In this document: piece after piece, positions 1 to 7,114 of the stretch
Layout of the letters: each line of letters starts with the position of its first letter
Position numbering within the stretch: position 1 is the stretch's first letter
DNA from: Methanobacteriaceae archaeon
Lineage (GTDB): Archaea > Methanobacteriota > Methanobacteria > Methanobacteriales > Methanobacteriaceae
Direction: 5' to 3'
Length of the DNA: 15,151 bases
NCBI GenBank assembly: GCA_017883605.1
Contig: JADGNH010000034.1
Coordinates: 1 to 15,151 of the forward strand
The notes under the pieces: model-generated
Databases searched by the model: none
The model's input: the letters and a program-made list of their open reading frames with translations, nothing else
What the model was told of the DNA's origin: nothing
Translations under genes and position numbers: made by a program

Positions 1-37
1 AAAGTTTGTGAATGAGAGGGAGGATTTGAAATATTAA
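1..37 (+). CDS. Possible C-terminal tail of a plus-strand gene cut by the window edge
   Basis: Reading from base 2 gives KFVNEREDLKY followed by TAA at 35-37. The stretch is charged and richer in G than the AT-rich bases after it, which is what the end of a real gene often looks like. It would converge on cca. Eleven residues are too few to name a family, and chance is quite possible. Confidence 0.3.
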   Translation, partial: KFVNEREDLKY

Positions 38-127
38 CGAATTTAAAAAAAATTAATTTAACAAAATTTAAAGATATTTATGATAAGGAATTTAAAAAGA
101 TTTAAATAAAAGAATTTATTCCAGGAT

Positions 128-1528
128 TTACCTCCACAAAAGCTCACTTCCATGTAGATAATGGTAAAGGAACCCTAAAACATCATCTCCAACTTCTTCT
201 GATTCTAAAAATTCCATTAGATCCATCATTTCATATTTCTTCAAAATTTCATTTTTTAAATGCTTCCCAAATCGGAGGTAGCCTATCTTTCCCCGGGTAA
301 GGGCGGTTTCAATCAGTGATTGTACCTCTTCATGCTTTCTTTGAACTCCCACCACCCAGCGGTCGTTTTCAATCCAGGCTTTCTCTTTATATTTATTTAA
401 AAATTTATCCTGATGGTTTTTGGACCATACAAAAGGTCCTGAATGTTTTTTTATGGTGGGAAGTTTCCAGGTATCAAATTCCAGGAGTATTATAACTTTT
501 TTCTTTTCATCGGTCCAGAAATCGCTTCCAAAAACTTTGAAATCTTCCCTTTCTGAGAGATTCACCAGAGAATTTTCGGTTTTTTTGATCTGGGGATATA
601 TCGCATCTGCCGGTATAGAGGGTGGCTTGAAGATCAGGAGGACGGTATGGGTTCCTCTTTTTTTGAATTCCTCTTTTATAAGATTTAAATCGTGTTCAAC
701 TTTTTTGGGGTAGAAATATTCTTGTGATGGGTTTTTGGTAAAGTTATAAGCTGCCACCATGAATTCTGACATCTTCTGCTGGGTTAGGGGAGCGGCCACA
801 TTTCTTTTTTTATCCACCGGATCAACCACCACCAGGGGCTCTTTGAAAAGTTCTGCAGTCCCGTATTTTTCCAAGTCTATCTGGTAGTGGGGGTGCCACC
901 GGGTTGCCGCAGCATTCAGGACGTCCTGGAATGACCCGTAATAGAGGATTAGGAGTTCGCAGAGGTATCCGGCAAAACCGCCTACTTTGAATTCGGATCC
1001 ATAGGTGCCCACGCTTTCCATGAATTTTTTCAAAAGACGGACTTCATCTTTCTTTTCGTTTTTCAGTTTATTCTGGATGTATAGGGTGTGCAGCAGGGTG
1101 CGGTCCACTGCTGATTTAAGCTGCCTGGCATCTTTTATGGAATAACAGGGGACAAAATCGATGTCATATCCATCTATATGGCCAGTTACATAGGGGTGTG
1201 AGGCATATCTCTTCTCAGCATAGCCTTTAACCATTTCGATACATTTCTCGCCTAGAAAAAGTCCGCAACGTTTGAGATCATTTAAGGAGGTGGTTAAGGG
1301 GAATTTTATCAGTAAATCTATGTCGGCATTATCTTTCACGGCTTTACCCGAGAGCCAGGTCCCCTTGGCCACAGAACCCACCAGCATGGCCTCTGCATTT
1401 ATTCCATTTTCTACTGCCAAACCATCTATTATGTTGATCAGACCATTGGACAGCAATTTCACCTTTTCAACTTCAGCTGCCGAGGGTTTTATGTCCTCTA
1501 ATATTTTATCAAAATTTATTTCAGTCAA
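128..1528 (-). CDS. cca: CCA-adding enzyme (archaeal class I tRNA nucleotidyltransferase)
   Basis: Adds or repairs the CCA end of tRNAs from CTP and ATP without a nucleic-acid template. Numbering from the TTG start, the nucleotidyltransferase signature GSVAKGTWL lies at about 51-59, followed by DNADIDLL with the likely metal-binding D69 and D71; the third carboxylate is D124 in DIDFVPCY. VDRTLLHT (about 141-148) and GGFAGYLCELL further on are typical of the archaeal class I enzyme, and 466 residues is a usual length. Start choice: a GTG at 1537 is also in frame, but its GGTGA overlaps the codon itself, whereas GGTGA sits 5 nt before TTG at 1528, a spacing close to that of aspS. The gene lies 173 bases after thpR on the same strand, the gap being filled by a 29-bp tandem repeat. 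Family is certain; the start is an inference. Confidence 0.95.
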   Translation of the reverse strand: MTEINFDKILEDIKPSAAEVEKVKLLSNGLINIIDGLAVENGINAEAMLVGSVAKGTWLSGKAVKDNADIDLLIKFPLTTSLNDLKRCGLFLGEKCIEMVKGYAEKRYASHPYVTGHIDGYDIDFVPCYSIKDARQLKSAVDRTLLHTLYIQNKLKNEKKDEVRLLKKFMESVGTYGSEFKVGGFAGYLCELLILYYGSFQDVLNAAATRWHPHYQIDLEKYGTAELFKEPLVVVDPVDKKRNVAAPLTQQKMSEFMVAAYNFTKNPSQEYFYPKKVEHDLNLIKEEFKKRGTHTVLLIFKPPSIPADAIYPQIKKTENSLVNLSEREDFKVFGSDFWTDEKKKVIILLEFDTWKLPTIKKHSGPFVWSKNHQDKFLNKYKEKAWIENDRWVVGVQRKHEEVQSLIETALTRGKIGYLRFGKHLKNEILKKYEMMDLMEFLESEEVGDDVLGFLYHYLHGSELLWR

Positions 1529-1587
1529 AAGCGTCACCTGGTTAAAATAGGAAATAATATGAGATTAAGTCGATTAATAAAATTTAG

Positions 1588-1697
1588 TTAGTACTTAAAT
1601 TAAATATAAAGCTTATTTAGTATTTAAATTAAATATAAAGCTTATTTAGTACTCAAATTAGATATAAAATTTATTTACTACTTAAATTAATAAATTG
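1588..1697. repeat. 29-bp tandem repeat between thpR and cca, about 3.7 copies
   Basis: Copies begin at 1588, 1617, 1646 and 1675, exactly 29 bp apart. Copies 1 and 2 differ at one base, copy 3 at about four, and copy 4 loses similarity near 1692. A faint partial copy may precede the array at about 1574-1587. Read on the minus strand, the first units contain CTTTATATTTAA, a TATA-box-like string, so the array could supply several promoter elements for cca. Confidence 0.8.
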
Positions 1698-1701
1698 GCT
1701 G

Positions 1702-2253
1702 TTATTTAAGTTCAAATTCCTTCAGATTGGTGTAGATGGGCCCGGCTGGTGTGAGTTCGCTTTCTTTAAGCACCAGTTTTTCCACCATCATCTCTCCGAT
1801 TTCCACCTCTTCCAGTTCTTTGATTAGAGAGGTCAGTGCTTCCTTGTTCTGGGCTCCCTTTACCCTTACTATGGTGAGGTGGGGATCATAACTCTTCTCT
1901 TTTTTGAAACCCATTTTAATAAATGTTTCATCAAAATCCTTCAGCATCTGGGAGAAGGCTTCAGCCTGTTCTACACCGACCCATATCACCCTTATATATC
2001 CCATATGTGGAAAAACACCCATTCCCCTGATATTTATCTGGAAGGGCTTGTAATTGTCTATCTTTTTTTGGACAACATCTATGATCTCTTCTGACTTCTC
2101 CAGGGAGATATCGCCGAAGAACTTGAAGGTAAAATGCAGGTTTTCCGGCTCTACAAACTTAAGTTGAGCATTTGCATCCGTAAACTTCTTTTGGACTTCT
2201 GAAATCTCATTTACCAGTTTTTTATCTACATCTACAGCTAAAAAGGCCCTCAT
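1702..2253 (-). CDS. thpR: RNA 2',3'-cyclic phosphodiesterase / 2'-5' RNA ligase (LigT/ThpR, 2H family)
   Basis: Member of the 2H phosphoesterase superfamily, which opens 2',3'-cyclic phosphates and can reversibly form 2'-5' RNA linkages in vitro. Both catalytic histidine motifs are present: HFTF at 40-43 and HLTI at 125-128. The start MRAFLAVDV is typical of the family and 183 residues is the normal length. The ATG is preceded by GGGGTGAT with 3 nt spacing, a strong SD. The gene lies 79 bases after the HPr-kinase-like gene and upstream of cca on the same strand. Co-location of these two RNA enzymes is, as I recall, common in archaea. The physiological substrate is not known from sequence; tRNA splicing products are one possibility. 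Confidence 0.92.
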   Translation of the reverse strand: MRAFLAVDVDKKLVNEISEVQKKFTDANAQLKFVEPENLHFTFKFFGDISLEKSEEIIDVVQKKIDNYKPFQINIRGMGVFPHMGYIRVIWVGVEQAEAFSQMLKDFDETFIKMGFKKEKSYDPHLTIVRVKGAQNKEALTSLIKELEEVEIGEMMVEKLVLKESELTPAGPIYTNLKEFELK

Positions 2254-2274
2254 AACATCACCCCATCCATAATT

Positions 2275-2338
2275 CTATTTGGTTAACCCTGCCTTAATCC
2301 TATTTGGTTAACCCTGCCTTAATCCTATTTGGTTAACC
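2275..2338. repeat. 25-bp tandem repeat with GGTTAACC palindromes, about 2.6 copies
   Basis: Copies begin at 2275, 2300 and 2325 with an exact 25-bp period; the first two are essentially identical and the third is cut at 2338. Each contains the perfect 8-bp palindrome GGTTAACC. The third copy includes the TAA stop of the HPr-kinase-like gene (2333-2335), so the array looks like repeated duplication of that gene's 3' end. No TATA box is visible between this gene and thpR, which suggests read-through. Confidence 0.85.
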
Positions 2339-3274
2339 TATCCCCAGATCTTTTATCCGGTCAAGACTCTCCTCCGGTTTTTCTATGGTATTCAAAATAT
2401 GAACATCTAATTTTGAGAATAATTCCCCAAAAAATTCTTTTCTTAGCTTAAATTTTCTCTCATCCCGGATCAGCTGGTGGGGATTGCAGAAATCCTTATC
2501 CACTATATATTTTAAAGCGTCAGATGCATCTAATTTTCTGAATGGTGGATTTTGGCCTTCTCTTTCCAGGAGAACAATGGTTTTAAGCGCGGAACTTTCC
2601 CGGATACGTCCTTCAAATAGGGCATTAACATCGGCAATTCCACGACCTTTACCGTCCAGTTTAACCCGGCGCAGTTCATCTTCAAAGCTTTTCCATACCT
2701 CTGTTATATCATCCCTGATGTATGAATTTTTCTCTGATGAATAAACCATTACCCCATTTTCAAAGAGCCGGGTGAAAAACCAGTCATCGGATATGTAGCT
2801 GAAACCATCATCCTGCAGGAGGCCGTAGGTTAGGGTGGTCTTTCCAGTACCGGGAGGCCCTATAATGGCCAGGCCATGGCCCGAGTAGTCCACCACAGAT
2901 CCGTGCACCGAGTACCGCCGGTGTTCAGAATGGTACTCCTCAAAAAAGTCGGAGATAGCGGCCAGAGCAATGCTCTTGATCCAGCCGTAGTAATCACAGT
3001 TTTTTATTATGCAGGTTTTGGAGAGGGGTTCATACATCACCTCAAATTCCCCGCCATCCGCTACTGAGAATATTTTTGCATGGGGTCTTATATCATCGTT
3101 CATGAATTTAAAGTTGTCTTCCCATTCTTCCTTAAAGTCCTGGCTGTCAGTTAAGAGTTTAACACATGCCCCGTGTATATTTGCTTTTCTTTCAAATCTG
3201 ACTTTATTTACCAGTCCCGGGAAGAGGTCATCCTTTTTCTGGGGACTTATAATTTTCACCTGGTATCCAGACAT
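2333..3274 (-). CDS. HPr kinase-like P-loop protein of unknown substrate
   Basis: A 313-residue protein with a clear Walker A loop GPPGTGKTT at 139-147, preceded by HGS (124-126) and GHGLAIIG. An acidic pair lies in ISDDW (161-165). The HG-strand-P-loop order and the following acidic pair resemble the C-terminal catalytic domain of HPr serine kinase/phosphorylase (COG1493-like); the first 110 residues are not recognisable. Methanogens generally lack a sugar PTS and HPr, so the bacterial role is unlikely and the target is unknown. An ATPase or a kinase for another small molecule or protein is equally possible. The gene lies 103 bases after aroB' and 79 bases before thpR on the same strand. The ATG has only a weak upstream GGATGG. 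Confidence 0.75.
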   Translation of the reverse strand: MSGYQVKIISPQKKDDLFPGLVNKVRFERKANIHGACVKLLTDSQDFKEEWEDNFKFMNDDIRPHAKIFSVADGGEFEVMYEPLSKTCIIKNCDYYGWIKSIALAAISDFFEEYHSEHRRYSVHGSVVDYSGHGLAIIGPPGTGKTTLTYGLLQDDGFSYISDDWFFTRLFENGVMVYSSEKNSYIRDDITEVWKSFEDELRRVKLDGKGRGIADVNALFEGRIRESSALKTIVLLEREGQNPPFRKLDASDALKYIVDKDFCNPHQLIRDERKFKLRKEFFGELFSKLDVHILNTIEKPEESLDRIKDLGIG

Positions 3275-3294
3275 TCCAAAACCATCCGATGATA

Positions 3295-3396
3295 GGTTTA
3301 TTTTTTAATGATATTGCTTTATTTTAAATTATGATGGTTATTTTTTAATTATGGGTGGTATTTTCTGTTGATAGTAGTTATTTTTCGATTATAGTC
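3295..3396. repeat. Degenerate ~20-bp tandem repeat after aroB', five copies
   Basis: Units of about 20 bp start at 3295, 3316, 3336, 3357 and 3376. They share a pattern of G-G/C-T-T-A, a T run, then AATTATG or a variant. Identity is modest and lengths vary from 19 to 21. The last copy covers the aroB' TAA stop (3378-3380), and the first lies just upstream of the HPr-kinase-like start. Confidence 0.55.
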
Positions 3397-4502
3397 TCTT
3401 CAATGGCCATTCCAAAGTGCCGGGCTCCGGGGTCCAGGTATACCATAATTTTATCTCCTACTTTTAGCTCGGCCACTGAAATTGGCGATCCATCCTCTTT
3501 AACCAGCCTTATGGTTTCAGCGTTTTGAAGCAGAGTCCTCAGTGTCACGCCGTTATATTCGGCTTCCACCAGCATCAACGGTCTTTTCTCAATTTTAACC
3601 CGTCCCACAATTGCTGTCTTGGTTTTACCGTCCTTATCTACAGTCAGGACCTCATCTCCGGTCTGGATCTCTGAGAGGTACTTGGTTTTGTTGTTGGGAG
3701 TCATAATGTAGGCGTGGACCGGACCAGCATTCACTCGGAAGGGTCTGGAAGCCACATATTCACTTTCCATGGATTCGCTGTGCACCAAAAACAACCCTTT
3801 GGAGTAGGATCCAATTAGCATGCCCTCTCCCAATTTCATCATGGAGCAGGTGTCAACGCATACCCGGTCCCCGGAACCCACCGGTTCCACCTGGGTTATG
3901 GTGGCAGGTTTTAAGAGGTAGCTTTCAGAGTCCACCCTTTCCACCAGTTCTGCAACCTTTTTTATCTGGGAGATATCCTTAGGACAGAGCAGTACTCCCT
4001 CTGTCCCATATTCCAGGGTTTCCAGGGCCAGCTTAGCCTCTTCATAATCGGAAACAGTGGCTATTAGTTTAACATCCTCTTTTTGGAGTTCTGCAATGAT
4101 GTTCTCCAGTGGGATTACCTTCCAGTCACGGCCCAGGAGGATCAGGTAATCTGCGATTTTTCCCAGCTGAGATGCCAGTTGTTCATGCTTTTTACTGGTG
4201 ATCTCCACATAGGCTGCCACTGGTTTTTCTTTTCTTTTAAGTCTTCTGATGGTTGTTAGATCCTTTGATTCCCTGATATCTTCAGGCAGAGAAATGGTGC
4301 TATCTCCTTCGCTGTTTCTACCCACTAGTGTGATGTCTGAACCTTCCATATCTGAGATTAAGGTGACGTTTCCCAGCCGTTTTATGTTACCCACATCGGT
4401 GAAGTCCACGATATGGTCTATACCAGATTCCAGGGCGGTGGTTATGAAATTCTTTTTTTTATCCCATTCCATGCCCTCTGCCATTATCCATGCAAATTTC
4501 AT
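3378..4502 (-). CDS. aroB': 3-dehydroquinate synthase, archaeal type II (AroB')
   Basis: Converts 2-amino-3,7-dideoxy-D-threo-hept-6-ulosonate to 3-dehydroquinate by NAD+-dependent oxidative deamination and cyclisation. This is the second step of the methanogen route to aromatic amino acids, bypassing DAHP. At 374 residues it matches the MJ1249-type family. Recognisable features are the start MKFAWI, GDRVCVDTC and the following LGEGMLIGSYSKGLFLVHSE region, RPFRVNAGPVHAY, and the end RHFGMAIEETIIEK. It is unrelated to classical sugar-cyclase AroB. It follows ADH synthase on the same strand after 153 AT-rich bases, consistent with an aro operon. Only a weak SD (AAGGT) is visible before the ATG. 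Confidence 0.95.
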   Translation of the reverse strand: MKFAWIMAEGMEWDKKKNFITTALESGIDHIVDFTDVGNIKRLGNVTLISDMEGSDITLVGRNSEGDSTISLPEDIRESKDLTTIRRLKRKEKPVAAYVEITSKKHEQLASQLGKIADYLILLGRDWKVIPLENIIAELQKEDVKLIATVSDYEEAKLALETLEYGTEGVLLCPKDISQIKKVAELVERVDSESYLLKPATITQVEPVGSGDRVCVDTCSMMKLGEGMLIGSYSKGLFLVHSESMESEYVASRPFRVNAGPVHAYIMTPNNKTKYLSEIQTGDEVLTVDKDGKTKTAIVGRVKIEKRPLMLVEAEYNGVTLRTLLQNAETIRLVKEDGSPISVAELKVGDKIMVYLDPGARHFGMAIEETIIEK

Positions 4503-4530
4503 TTTTTAGACCTTCTAAATTTCAAATTTT

Positions 4531-4661
4531 TGTCCTTTAAAAAAATTTTTTTCATTAAGATCTTTTAGAAATTTTCATTCCATTAGGAAAATTTCGTCCT
4601 TTAGGTTTTTTAAGAAATTTTCATCCTAATAAGAATTTCATATTTTAAAGAATTTTCATCC
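4531..4661. repeat. Degenerate dispersed repeat in the aroA'-aroB' gap
   Basis: On the minus strand a motif close to GGATGAAAATTTCTTAAA recurs five times, beginning at 4661, 4626, 4599, 4581 and 4535. Spacing is irregular at 35, 27, 18 and 46 bp. The first copy begins in the last codon and TGA stop of aroA'. Similarity is imperfect and the base composition is extreme, so this is the weakest of the arrays. Confidence 0.4.
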
Positions 4662-5450
4662 TTTAATTATTTTGAGAGCTTCTTCCACTTCCATGTTGTT
4701 GTGAACTATCTCTGAAATGGCTCTGGTTGTTTTCTGGGGGGATACAGCCTGGAATATGTTCCTGCCTATGGCTACACCAGCCCCACCCACATCAACCGAG
4801 TTTTTAACCATTTCCAAAAGTTCGCGGTCGGTTTCTACCCGTGGGCCTCCGGCTATGACCAGTGGTACTGGACATCCGTCTATAACTTCCTGGAAGGTTT
4901 CCGGGTCTCCGGTGTAGTTGGTTTTTATTATGTCTGCTCCCAGTTCTGCTCCGGCCCTGGCTGCCAGTTTTACCACAGATGCGTCGTGTTCATCAGGGAT
5001 CTTTTCTCCCCGAGGGTACATCATGGCTATGAGGGGCATGCCCCAGTCATCGCAGATCTCGGAGGTGGTCCCCAGTTTCGCCAGCATTTCAGGTTCTTTT
5101 TTTGATCCAACGTTCACATGTACAGATACGGCATCTGCACCCAGTTTTATGGCCTTCTCCACCGAGGTTACCTGCACCTTATGGTCTGGATCAGGGCCCA
5201 GGGATGTGCTGGCTGAAAGATGTATTATAAGACCAATATCTCTCCCGTATCCCCTATGACCGCTTCCAACCATCCCCTTGTGCATCAAAACTGCATTGGC
5301 ACCGCCACTTGCCGTCTCGTCAATGGTCTCTGCCATCTTAATTATACCTGCCACCGGACCTATGGAAACCCCGTGGTCCATGGGCACGATAACACTTCTT
5401 CCTGTTTTCCGGTTTAGTATCCTTTCAATCCTGATTTTCTTCCCTATCAT
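4656..5450 (-). CDS. aroA': 2-amino-3,7-dideoxy-D-threo-hept-6-ulosonate (ADH) synthase
   Basis: Class I aldolase-fold enzyme that condenses L-aspartate semialdehyde with 6-deoxy-5-ketofructose 1-phosphate, the first step of the alternative shikimate entry in methanogens. Numbering from the chosen ATG, the sequence shows VPMDHGV with D25 and H26, MMYPRG with Y145, and the expected Schiff-base lysine K176 in IIKTNYTG. The phosphate-binding AGGP and GVAIGRNIFQ follow. The length is 264 residues. The frame extends to an ATG at 5477, but GGTGAGG lies 8 nt before the ATG at 5450, and the TATA box places transcription start near 5476, so the inner start is preferred. The gene heads the minus-strand group; aroB' follows. 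Confidence 0.95.
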   Translation of the reverse strand: MIGKKIRIERILNRKTGRSVIVPMDHGVSIGPVAGIIKMAETIDETASGGANAVLMHKGMVGSGHRGYGRDIGLIIHLSASTSLGPDPDHKVQVTSVEKAIKLGADAVSVHVNVGSKKEPEMLAKLGTTSEICDDWGMPLIAMMYPRGEKIPDEHDASVVKLAARAGAELGADIIKTNYTGDPETFQEVIDGCPVPLVIAGGPRVETDRELLEMVKNSVDVGGAGVAIGRNIFQAVSPQKTTRAISEIVHNNMEVEEALKIIKG

Positions 5451-5475
5451 TAACACCCTCACCTGGTCTGTGACC

Positions 5476-5517
5476 ATTGTATTACAAATTTGTAAAAATT
5501 TATATTACTAATACAAT
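5476..5517 (-). promoter_or_regulatory. aroA' promoter with overlapping inverted repeats
   Basis: On the minus strand an AT-rich TATA-like element (AATATAAAT, about 5498-5506) lies about 50 bases before the preferred start codon. Just downstream is the perfect 14-bp palindrome TTACAAATTTGTAA (5482-5495). An outer inverted repeat, ATTGTATTA (5476-5484) and TAATACAAT (5509-5517), flanks the TATA element. A protein bound here would block initiation, so a repressor site is a reasonable inference. The known methanogen TrpY core TGTACA is not present. Confidence 0.5.
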
Positions 5518-5737
5518 ATCCTAAATAAAATTTAATCTTACCAATATAAAAAATGATCCCTATTCCATGACATTATCGGGATGTAGACTTAAACTGGCAC
5601 TCAAAAAAAATAAAAGCTCAAAGTTCAAGAAATACTGTGGTTTAGCGGAAAAATCATCCCTAAAACTCATTTGAGGAAGCTTAGTAAGTGTGGGATGAGG
5701 GTGTTTTTAAACGAAAAATGGAAAATTTATAAAATTT
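5478..5737. other. Intergenic region between the methyltransferase-like gene and aroA'
   Basis: Apart from the aroA' promoter, this gap has an interrupted inverted repeat TCATCCC (5654-5660) and GGGATGA (5692-5698). Inside it is a small CTCA-TT-TGAG hairpin at 5667-5676. A structured RNA or 3'-end element is possible. No convincing gene was seen. Confidence 0.3.
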
Positions 5738-6265
5738 CTACAATCGGGTGGACCACATTTTAAGTTCCTTTAATCTTTTTGGGATACCATCATCTCCCGA
5801 AGATTCTAGCCATCCCCTTTTAGATTCCATAATTTCCTGGGTGGATGAGGATTGAACAAAATCTAAAAGACCCCGATTTCTTATGATGGTGTCCCGTGGT
5901 TTTAAAGTGGATGACCAGATAAAAAAGACTTTGAAAGTGGTGTCAGGATGATAACCCCCTCCCAGATCCACTGATAATATATCACACCTTTCTATCTTTT
6001 TTGCCACATCCTCCAAAGTTTCGTGGAGTCTCACATCCCCTTCCATGAATTCTAGTTGGGAGTGCTTCTCCATAAGGGCTTCCATTGCCCCTAAAGATTC
6101 AGGGCTTTTGTCCAGGGAGATTATCTTTCCCTGAGGGGATAGATTGGCTATGATCTCCGTTGATTTACCCACATGACATCCCAGCTCCACCACCACATCA
6201 TCTGTCTTAATGATATCTTTTAAGACTTCCCTGTAAATTTTGATATCGTAAACTATTTTGATCAT
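5738..6265 (-). CDS. Small class I SAM-dependent methyltransferase-like protein
   Basis: At 175 residues this is little more than a Rossmann methyltransferase core. Motif I is VELGCHVGKST (26-36), the acidic residue after strand 2 is D52 in ISLDKSP, motif III-like EGDVR is at 75-79, and the motif IV-like strand is CDILSVDLGGG (94-104). There is no recognisable substrate domain, so the methyl acceptor is unknown. The protein could be a standalone methyltransferase on a small molecule or protein, or a non-catalytic SAM binder. It is transcribed away from the membrane protein at 6434. A TATA-like TTTTTATAATA (about 6305-6315) fits a start of transcription roughly 20 bases before the ATG. The SD is weak. 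Confidence 0.7.
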   Translation of the reverse strand: MIKIVYDIKIYREVLKDIIKTDDVVVELGCHVGKSTEIIANLSPQGKIISLDKSPESLGAMEALMEKHSQLEFMEGDVRLHETLEDVAKKIERCDILSVDLGGGYHPDTTFKVFFIWSSTLKPRDTIIRNRGLLDFVQSSSTQEIMESKRGWLESSGDDGIPKRLKELKMWSTRL

Positions 6266-6347
6266 AGTAAAACGCTCTTAATTTTTTTTATTCACATAAA
6301 GGTATTATAAAAATTTCTATTTCATGCATTTTTTAAAGGGAGATTGG

Positions 6348-6372
6348 TAACTTTAATATATTATTAAAGTTA
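6348..6372. promoter_or_regulatory. 25-bp palindrome in the divergent control region
   Basis: TAACTTTAATA and TATTAAAGTTA form perfect 11-bp arms around a 3-base centre. The site lies between the two divergent genes, about 12 bases upstream of the plus-strand TATA box. That position and perfect symmetry suit a dimeric transcription-factor site for one or both genes. In AT-rich DNA some palindromes occur by chance, but 11 paired bases is long. Confidence 0.5.
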
Positions 6373-6383
6373 AATAACATATT

Positions 6384-6394
6384 TGATATAAAAA
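6384..6394 (+). promoter_or_regulatory. TATA box for the membrane protein gene
   Basis: TGATATAAAAA lies about 45 bases before the TTG start. Transcription would begin near 6415, leaving a short leader that includes the GAGGGGG SD at 6420-6426. Confidence 0.5.
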
Positions 6395-6433
6395 TAGAGG
6401 GCTAAATTCTTCTCAATCAGAGGGGGCTAAAAG

Positions 6434-7048
6434 TTGCCAGACACGGAAAAAGAGGATTTAAAAGAGGACATTTTAGAGCTCTGTAAGGAAAGGTATGAAT
6501 TAGAGGAGCAGATCAAGAAGCTGGATCAGGAAAAAATTCAAAGACTGGAAGATTTGAACGAAAAACTTGAAAAGAGGGTTGAATGGCTTGACAAAGATAG
6601 AACAAAGGTCTTAAAGGAGAAAAATAATTTAAAAAGGCAGATTTCGAATAAGCGTAGTAGAGAATGGTCCAGAACCCTTATAATGATCAGTTTTCTGGCA
6701 GTTGTAGATCTGCTTATAGTGCCGCTTCTGGTAATTACTATGGGCATACCTGTTCAGTGGATATTCATTGCTATGGGTGTAATCACTTTCTTTGGCATAC
6801 TGCTTATTGTAAATTATATGTCAGGCTCCTCACCCTTCGACACCGGGGAGATACGGAAAGCTCTCACCGGCTCTTTTGTAGTATTATACTTTGTCTTAGT
6901 TCCTCTGGTAACCTTTGGAGGAATTACTGTAACCCAGGGAGAAACGGTGAAAACCATTTTAACCAATTTCACCTGGATAGTAGGTGCAATAATTATCTTC
7001 TACTTTGGATCAAGGGCTGTTGAAGAATATGTGAAAATTAAAAAGTAG
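6434..7048 (+). CDS. Coiled-coil protein with four predicted membrane helices
   Basis: Residues about 7-75 are almost entirely charged or leucine-spaced (ELEEQIKKLDQEKIQRLEDL and onward), predicting a long soluble coiled coil. Four hydrophobic segments follow at about 81-103, 107-129, 147-168 and 177-193, and the protein ends in a basic EEYVKIKK tail. The second half (RKALTGSFVVLYFVLVP, then FTWIVGAIIIFYFGSRAVEEY) resembles a short membrane module I have seen in archaeal hypothetical proteins; no function is known to me. No signal peptide precedes the coil, so the N terminus is probably cytoplasmic. The start is TTG at 6434, supported by GAGGGGG 7 nt upstream. A scaffold or sensor role is only a guess. 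Confidence 0.8.
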   Translation: MPDTEKEDLKEDILELCKERYELEEQIKKLDQEKIQRLEDLNEKLEKRVEWLDKDRTKVLKEKNNLKRQISNKRSREWSRTLIMISFLAVVDLLIVPLLVITMGIPVQWIFIAMGVITFFGILLIVNYMSGSSPFDTGEIRKALTGSFVVLYFVLVPLVTFGGITVTQGETVKTILTNFTWIVGAIIIFYFGSRAVEEYVKIKK

Positions 7049-7114
7049 TAATGTGAATAAAATAAATAGATAAATGGGTCTTCTAAAATCGATAATTTTG
7101 ATCCTTTGAACATT

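Noticed and set aside
1588..2338. Possible CRISPR array from regularly spaced repeats
   Set aside because: The repeats are directly adjacent with no unique spacers, the two families differ, and no cas gene is present.
2333..3274. Naming this gene hprK with the bacterial catabolite-repression role
   Set aside because: Only the P-loop neighbourhood matches, and the known substrate HPr is not expected in a methanogen.
5560..5670. Minus-strand open frame of 36 codons (MSFRDDFSAKPQ onward) between the methyltransferase-like gene and aroA'
   Set aside because: No SD before its ATG, a run of Phe and Leu from T-rich DNA, and no recognisable similarity.
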